NCBI RefSeq assembly: GCF_009766005.1 | Contig: NZ_LMUK01000051.1 | Span: 1-64,000, forward strand | DNA: 64,000 nucleotides | Direction: 5' to 3' | Origin: Bradyrhizobium sp. S69 | GTDB taxonomy: Bacteria; Pseudomonadota; Alphaproteobacteria; Rhizobiales; Xanthobacteraceae | In this document: positions 59,646-64,000 of the stretch, one piece after another | Position numbering within the stretch: the first letter of the stretch is position 1 | Layout of the letters: each line of letters begins with the position of its first letter | The notes under the pieces: model-generated | Database searches by the model: none | Told to the model about the DNA's origin: nothing | What the model saw: the letters and a program-made list of their open reading frames with translations, nothing else | Translations under genes and position numbers: made by a program

Positions 59646-59841
59646 GGGGCTGATAACGCATTGGGCACATGATCATCTGAAGACCCCTATCCTAACCTAG
59701 CGACGGCGCACAACAAAGCCGGTGTCGATCCCGGCAACTAAAATATCGGGCGAAGGAAATTCCGCGCCGTGGCAACTCGTTCATCCGCTGTTCAGCATCG
59801 CGAGCCGACCTTGCGCGCCTCTTCAACCTGAGGTGCTTCCC

Positions 59842-60096
59842 ATGATGACCCTGTCTTCCCGCGTCGCCGCGACCGCCATTGCCTCCCTGTTCCTGATGGG
59901 CTCCGCGTTTGCGCAGACCCCCGCGGCCGCTCCCGCCGCGAAAATGGACAAGAAGCCGGTGGTCCATACCGCCGCCTCGCTGGAATGCTCCAAGGAAGCC
60001 GACGCCAAGGGCCTGCACGGCAAGGAACGCAAGAAATTCCGTTCCGAATGCAAGAAGGGCGCCGCCGCCCCGGCAGCAGCACCAGCCGCGAAGTGA
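59842..60096 (+). CDS. PsiF-family small exported protein
   Basis: An 84-residue protein with a signal peptide (ending SAFAQ) and one PsiF-like repeat: LECSKEADAKGLHGKERKKF then SECKKG (Cys49, Cys70), followed by an Ala/Pro tail. PsiF was first seen as a phosphate-starvation-induced protein in E. coli; the function is unknown. The ATG at 59842 has GAGGTG upstream. It is divergent from the Cys-domain protein gene; both are small, exported and disulfide-capable, near dsbA. Confidence 0.85.
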   Translation: MMTLSSRVAATAIASLFLMGSAFAQTPAAAPAAKMDKKPVVHTAASLECSKEADAKGLHGKERKKFRSECKKGAAAPAAAPAAK

Positions 60097-60264
60097 TCCT
60101 CGTTCGCCCCTGGCTTTTGCAGGGTTAGCGACGATCAAATATCTCCCCTCTCCCGCGACCAGGGAGAGGGGAAACCAAAGCGTGCATTGCTGCAGTCGCG
60201 CTGGCGCAATTGTGCAGGGCACCGGGATTTGACATAAAACGGCGTGAGCCGAATCCCCGCATCG

Positions 60265-61329
60265 ATGGCATTTGCCATCCCGACCCGCACCAAGACCCTG
60301 AACGTCCTCGAAACGCTGGCGATCGCCGTCGCCGGTGGCGGATTGTTTTTGTGGGCGCAGTTGCCGGGCGGGCTGATCACCGGGGCCATGATTTCGGTGG
60401 GCATCGCGGCGATCGCGGGGCGGCCGCTGACGGTGCCGCCGGTCGTAACCCAATCGATGCTGGTGCTGCTGGGAATTTCGCTGGGTTCGCTGGTCTCGCG
60501 GCAGCTCTTGCAGCATGTCGGCGCCTATCCTTTGACCATCGCACTGCTGGCGCTGGCGACGTTCTGCTCGACCTTCGGCAGCAGCCTCTATCTGCAACGC
60601 GTCCATGGCTGGGATCAGACCTCGGCATTCCTGGCGGGAAGCCCGGGCGCGTTGTCGCAAATCATCATCCTGGCCGCCGAAAAGGGCGCCGACGTGCCGG
60701 CGATCGCCGTGGTGCAGACCGTGCGGGTGATCATCCTGACCGCGGCGCTGCCGCTGCTGCTGACCTTGACCGGCCTTGCCCCGGCCTCGGCGCCGACCGT
60801 GCTGTTCGCCACCGCCTCGCCGCTCGAACTCGCCGAGCTGATCGCAGCCTCGGTCGCGGTCTCACTGCTGCTGCGGCTGATCAAATTCCCCGCGAGCTGG
60901 ATGTTCGGCGCGATGATCGGATCGAGCCTGCTGCATGGCACGGGTCTGGTCGAGGGTGGCCTGCCGCCATGGGCGCGCGGCATCGCGCTGGTCGGCATCG
61001 GTGCGGTGATCGGGGCGCGGTTCGCGCGGATGCGGATCAAGACCCTGCTCGGCCACCTCAATGCGTCGCTCGGATCGTTCGCGATTGCGATCGCGATTTC
61101 CGGAATTTTCGTCGCCTTCATTGTCCTCACCACCCACGTCCATTTCGCCGATGTCGTCGTCGCCTTCGCGCCCGGCGCGATGGACGCCATGCTGGCGCTG
61201 GCGCTGACCCTGCATATCGACCCGATCTTCGTCGGCGCCCATCATCTGTCGCGTTTCGTGTTCGTCACCATCTCGACTCCCGGCATCGTCCATCTGTTCG
61301 GACGCCCGCAGGACGATGTGGATGATTAG
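60265..61329 (+). CDS. AbrB family membrane protein (PF05145)
   Basis: A 354-residue membrane protein with about ten spans in two homologous halves (LPGGLITGAMISVGIAAIAG and FPASWMFGAMIGSSLLHG are matching motifs). The AbrB name comes from a link to ammonia monooxygenase control; it is not a DNA-binding protein, and transport is more likely. The ATG at 60265 is used; a GTG at 60244 is also open. It stands alone upstream of a long repeat-rich gap. Confidence 0.84.
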   Translation: MAFAIPTRTKTLNVLETLAIAVAGGGLFLWAQLPGGLITGAMISVGIAAIAGRPLTVPPVVTQSMLVLLGISLGSLVSRQLLQHVGAYPLTIALLALATFCSTFGSSLYLQRVHGWDQTSAFLAGSPGALSQIIILAAEKGADVPAIAVVQTVRVIILTAALPLLLTLTGLAPASAPTVLFATASPLELAELIAASVAVSLLLRLIKFPASWMFGAMIGSSLLHGTGLVEGGLPPWARGIALVGIGAVIGARFARMRIKTLLGHLNASLGSFAIAIAISGIFVAFIVLTTHVHFADVVVAFAPGAMDAMLALALTLHIDPIFVGAHHLSRFVFVTISTPGIVHLFGRPQDDVDD

Positions 61330-61344
61330 GTAGGGGCAGCCTAT

Positions 61345-61468
61345 CGTCGTCCCGGCCTTGAGCCGGGACCCATAGCCCCTGGCCTTAGTTAGCGCAGAAG
61401 GCATTTGCTTCAATGCCGAAAACGCGAGTCCTCGCCGTATGGGTCCCGGCTCGGAGGCCGGGACGACG
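61345..61468. repeat. Dispersed palindromic repeat, CGTCGTCCCGGCC family
   Basis: Starts CGTCGTCCCGGCCTTGAGCC and ends GGAGGCCGGGACGACG, with inner GGGACCCATA and TATGGGTCCC arms. Single copy in this window. Confidence 0.84.
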
Positions 61469-61495
61469 TGGGTAGGATCGCGTTCGCGCAAAACC

Positions 61496-61577
61496 GTCAT
61501 TGCGAGCGAAGCGAAGCAATCCACGGCCGCAAGGGAAGAGCTGGATTGCTTCGTCGCAAGTGCTCCTCGCAATGACG
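61496..61577. repeat. Dispersed repeat, GTCATTGCGAGCG family, copy 2
   Basis: Starts GTCATTGCGAGCGAAGCG and ends CTCGCAATGACG with inner AGCAATCCA and TGGATTGCT arms. Unlike the copy at 15515, it lacks the 40-bp nested module. Confidence 0.83.
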
Positions 61578-62185
61578 GCTGAACACATCGCCGCGTTCTC
61601 GCGACACGATGCGCCCGAGCTTTGCAAATTCGTTTGCCCTCAAAAAATAAAGAGGGCGCACGCGCCCCTCAAGAGAGGGCGCGGGGAAGACCGGGTGCGC
61701 GCTGCACCCGCGGTCTCATGTGCAAAGGCAAACAACAAAACGCACATGAGCATACAGGTTCAGCGGAAACACTCCGGCCTTCCCTGCGCAATGGTTTTAC
61801 AGCTTATATCGTGCTCTCCCCGGCGAGACCTGGCTTGTTTGCCACCGTCATCCCCAAGGAGCGTGAGCTCCTTGCGAATTTGACACCAGCCATTGGGGCG
61901 TCAGGACCACACGACTTTGCCGTCCGCGTCAGCCGCATTCGTCAATCGCAGCTCTCGCGTCCATCGCATCCCACCGCGCGTTTCGTGACGTGCGCAACGC
62001 CCCTCTTGCCGGGCGGGACGCACGCTATACGCAACTGAGTTGGGTCAAAAACAAAGCGAAATATTTTTTACGAAGGGGCTGGACAGGATTCCGCGCGCGA
62101 AGGTGATTTGCCCGTCGGGCAGTTTTTTAGCGCTTACGACCACCGCGCAGCCGTCATCCCGAAGGCCTGTGAAGCTATCTCAAAC
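61578..62185. other. Gene-less region, remnant of a long dispersed element
   Basis: About 600 bp with no supportable gene. It includes inverted pieces (GAGGGCGC near 61650 and 61674), GCATACAGGTTCAGCGG near 61751, and, at 62038-62140, AGTTGGGTCA, GGGCTGGACA and TGATTTGCCC, which also occur in that order at the left edge of the window. I read it as a decayed multi-copy non-coding element. Confidence 0.5.
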
Positions 62186-62324
62186 GTCATCCCCGGGACG
62201 AACGCGGAGCGTTCGCCCGTGAGGTGCGCGCTCTTTCTTGCGCGCCTCGAAGGATGGCCGCACGCACTGCGCTGAACACCATCCTTCGAGGCTCGCCGAA
62301 GACGGCGAACACCTCAGGATGACG
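62186..62324. repeat. Dispersed palindromic repeat, GTCATCCTGAGGTGC family, copy 4
   Basis: Starts GTCATCCCCGGGACGAACG and ends ACACCTCAGGATGACG, in reverse order to copy 1. Inner arms CTCGAAGGATGG and CCATCCTTCGAG. Confidence 0.84.
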
Positions 62325-62495
62325 GCGAAGCCGTTGCGCGAGCATGACGGCTGAGTTGTTGCGGCGGTACCGGCAAACGCGCCGAAGTCCTATGCCGCCT
62401 TTATAAATCACCACCTGAACCACGCTCGCATTCCTATCTTGCGATGCGCACTTTCATCGGCGTCGGGGGCGATGAAAGACGAAGGAAAACGAGCC

Positions 62496-62702
62496 ATGAA
62501 GACGATTACGTTGGCCGCATCGATGATGGTGCTGGTTGCGATCTCAGGACAGGCGTTGGCGGGTGCCGCCGCAGCGGATGCGTGGCATCGTGCCCATGCA
62601 TCGGCCAGCCCGACGGCGATGCGCGCGTACGACGCGGTGACGCCGGCGACGGCGGAGCCCACTACGCACCGCTATCACGGGGGACCGAAAGTGAATGATT
62701 GA
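62496..62702 (+). CDS. Small exported protein, unknown
   Basis: A 68-residue protein with a signal peptide (MKTITLAASMMVLVAISGQALAGA) and a mature part of about 45 residues rich in Ala, His and Thr (AAADAWHRAHASASPTAMR, HRYHGG). The family is not recognised. The ATG at 62496 is supported by the signal peptide and GAAGGAAAACGAG upstream. An overlapping frame from 62444 is not protein-like. Convergent with dsbB. Confidence 0.68.
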   Translation: MKTITLAASMMVLVAISGQALAGAAAADAWHRAHASASPTAMRAYDAVTPATAEPTTHRYHGGPKVND

Positions 62703-62750
62703 GGTTGATGCCGTCGACGATGAACTCGCGCGCGAGCGCGCGGGTTCATG

Positions 62751-63290
62751 TCACTTGCGGACCAGACCGCGGATTCCCCAGGCGCCGATCGCGGCCATCA
62801 ACAGCGAGATCAGCACGTTGTAGCCGGCCAGCGACAGGCCGAGAAACGTCCACTGGATTTCGTCGCAGCGCACCACTTTGACGGTGTCGAGACGCTCAAG
62901 CAGACTGCCGGCGCTGCCGAGATTGCCGATCGGACCGGTGCAGTCGGTCGGCCCCTGCCAGAACTTCCATTCGACGCCGGCATGATAGGTGCCGAGCACC
63001 GCGTTGCCCAGCGCAGCCAGCGTCAGCAGCGCGAGCCCCGCCAGCAAGATGCCGCGCGGCGCGTCCTTCGCCGCGGCCAGCGCCACCAGCACACCGAGCG
63101 GGACCGCCAGATAATAGGCATAGCGCTGCTCGAGGCAAAGCGGACAGGGCACCAGGCCCAGCACCAACTGGAAGAACCAGGCGCCCACCAAGGTCGCCGC
63201 CGCGATCGCGGTGACGGCCAGCGCCGCGGTCAGCGCGGGGTTGCGGGCCGTGGAGACGTGCGATGGATGGGCAATGGCGTCCGATGTCAC
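62751..63290 (-). CDS. dsbB: Disulfide bond formation protein DsbB
   Basis: A 179-residue inner-membrane protein with four spans that passes electrons from DsbA to quinone. The first periplasmic Cys pair is CPLC (49-52) in LGLVPCPLCLEQRYAYY, and the second pair is spread over DCTG and VRCDE. It starts with GTG and has GGAGG upstream. It probably partners with the DsbA-like protein at 57488. Confidence 0.9.
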   Translation of the reverse strand: MTSDAIAHPSHVSTARNPALTAALAVTAIAAATLVGAWFFQLVLGLVPCPLCLEQRYAYYLAVPLGVLVALAAAKDAPRGILLAGLALLTLAALGNAVLGTYHAGVEWKFWQGPTDCTGPIGNLGSAGSLLERLDTVKVVRCDEIQWTFLGLSLAGYNVLISLLMAAIGAWGIRGLVRK

Positions 63291-63549
63291 AGGGCCCTCC
63301 AGGGGATTTCCAGGGTCTTCAGGTCCAAGGCTTTCAAATTTTCTAGGCCTTCAAGCGTCCTATCCCGCGCATCCGGCGCTGTCGAGGCAGCCCGCGATCA
63401 CACTGGAGTGTTTTGGGCCGGCCGACGGCGGCGAGCATGACCGGCGGCGCCAGACGCCGGTGGTCCTTGGATTGCCCTTGGGCGAAAAGCCAGCGAAAGC
63501 AAACCGATAGGCTTCGAATCAAGAGACTTGTTGGATCAAGAGACTTGGG
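63291..63549. other. Gene-less spacer with a 13-bp direct repeat
   Basis: No gene seen. ATCAAGAGACTTG occurs at 63518-63530 and again at 63535-63547, directly before the tRNA promoter. Confidence 0.6.
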
Positions 63550-63577
63550 TTGACCCACCGGCCGCGGCCGCTATATT
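63550..63577 (+). promoter_or_regulatory. Promoter of tRNA-Leu
   Basis: TTGACC at 63550-63555 and TATATT at 63572-63577 with a 16-bp GC-rich spacer, 41 bp upstream of the tRNA. It fits a housekeeping-sigma promoter. Confidence 0.75.
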
Positions 63578-63618
63578 CCGCCCGCTTCGCGACGTCGGGC
63601 TTGCCCGATCATGCGGAT

Positions 63619-63703
63619 GCCCCTGTGGCGGAATTGGTAGACGCGCTCGACTCAAAATCGAGTTCCGCAAGGAGTGCTGGTTCGATTCCGGCCAGGGGCA
63701 CCA
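63619..63703 (+). tRNA. tRNA-Leu (anticodon CAA)
   Basis: An 85-base type II tRNA. The acceptor stem GCCCCTG pairs with CAGGGGC, the D arm reads GGCGGAATTGGTAGACGC, the anticodon stem CTCGA/TCGAG encloses the loop CTCAAAA with anticodon CAA (reads UUG), a variable arm TCCGCAAGGAGT follows, and the T arm is GGTTCGATTCC. The 3' CCA is encoded. All parts fit a leucine tRNA. Confidence 0.97.
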
Positions 63704-64000
63704 CGCAGCTTGCCGGCAGAGTCTGGGACGTACATCGCTAATCGGGCCGCGCCCGATAGGTCGAAGCCCGCGGATGCGTCAGACTTTTTTTGTCAGGCAG
63801 ACATCGCAAACACCGGCAAGAACGAGCCGAGATAAATGCACTTTCACCGTAGCTGAGAGGCGGAGCTCCCCTTCGCCACAGAATCTTCTTCAGCCTTGTG
63901 ATTCTTCAGGACCAGCCCTCAATAGAGCCGCACAGTTGCCTCAGGCTCATGGTTTCGAGTTCTCCGATTAGAACAAAGCTGCTGTCGGTGAGACCGCTCA
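63704..64000. other. Gene-less stretch after the tRNA at the window edge
   Basis: No gene or RNA is supported. A T-rich run near 63786 (CTTTTTTTGTCAGGC) lies about 80 bp downstream of the tRNA and may belong to a terminator, though no strong stem is clear. A tRNA 3' end is a common integration site, but nothing here proves an island. Confidence 0.4.

Noticed and set aside
61622-62038. 138-codon plus-strand open frame
   Set aside because: It runs through repeat DNA and has no protein-like composition or ribosome site.

Overview
The window is chromosomal DNA of a high-GC alphaproteobacterium, most likely Bradyrhizobium or a close relative in the Nitrobacteraceae. The case rests on the gene families (DUF2125, the TIGR02302/DUF4175 giant protein, CpdR-like regulator, FtsEX with an MJ0042 zinc-ribbon protein, a TlpA that reads like the B. 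japonicum one) and on several families of short dispersed palindromic repeats filling the gaps between genes. No prophage, transposase, rRNA, CRISPR array or plasmid replication gene is seen. I count 65 protein genes and one tRNA.

Layout. 0.4-4.8 kb: an SDR, an HD protein, and a TetR-controlled pair (SDR and aldo/keto reductase) with two copies of a palindromic operator and duplicated leader sequences. 5-15.3 kb: core envelope and division genes (DUF2125, ChaC-like cyclotransferase, acyltransferase, YdcF, FtsX, FtsE, zinc-ribbon protein, CpdR-like regulator, TIGR02302). 15.6-20 kb: a looser set of metabolic genes (HIBADH-type dehydrogenase, GcvA-like LysR, hydrolase, DUF1330, RraA-like). 20-24 kb: lysA-lptM-argH on the minus strand and tlpA. 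24-27 kb: a small motility-type protein and a LysR/tautomerase/aminotransferase locus. 27-30.8 kb: 3-hydroxybutyryl-CoA dehydrogenase, etfA, etfB, cobalamin adenosyltransferase and a twin-transmembrane protein. 31-35 kb: YihY, a hybrid kinase with a very basic N-terminal tail, glutamyl-Q tRNA synthetase, an AlkA-type glycosylase. 35-42 kb: LysR, nitronate monooxygenase, acyl-CoA synthetase, DUF2855 protein and an NTF2-flavin monooxygenase fusion. 41.7-47 kb: DUF2380 and DUF3280 exported proteins next to a NarL-type two-component pair, an NHL-repeat protein and an AHL-lactonase-like enzyme. 47-54 kb: ClC channel, HNH protein, MarR/DHA2 efflux pair, an HtrA-like protein lacking its catalytic triad and an esterase. 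54-57 kb: two SDRs and a LysR. 57-63.7 kb: Tat-type DsbA, TauE/SafE, small secreted proteins, AbrB-family membrane protein, DsbB and tRNA-Leu(CAA).

The most unusual signal is in the non-coding DNA. A 40-bp hairpin module occurs four times, each time inside a copy of another repeat, in three different host families; it shows compensatory base changes and in one host family it replaces the same five bases. One host family (the CTAG repeat) carries terminator-like hairpins and supplies the stop codons, and in one case the C-terminal codons, of neighbouring genes. Among proteins, the triad-less HtrA homologue, the histone-like tail on a kinase and the NTF2-FMO fusion deserve attention. All calls come from reading the sequence; no search was run.
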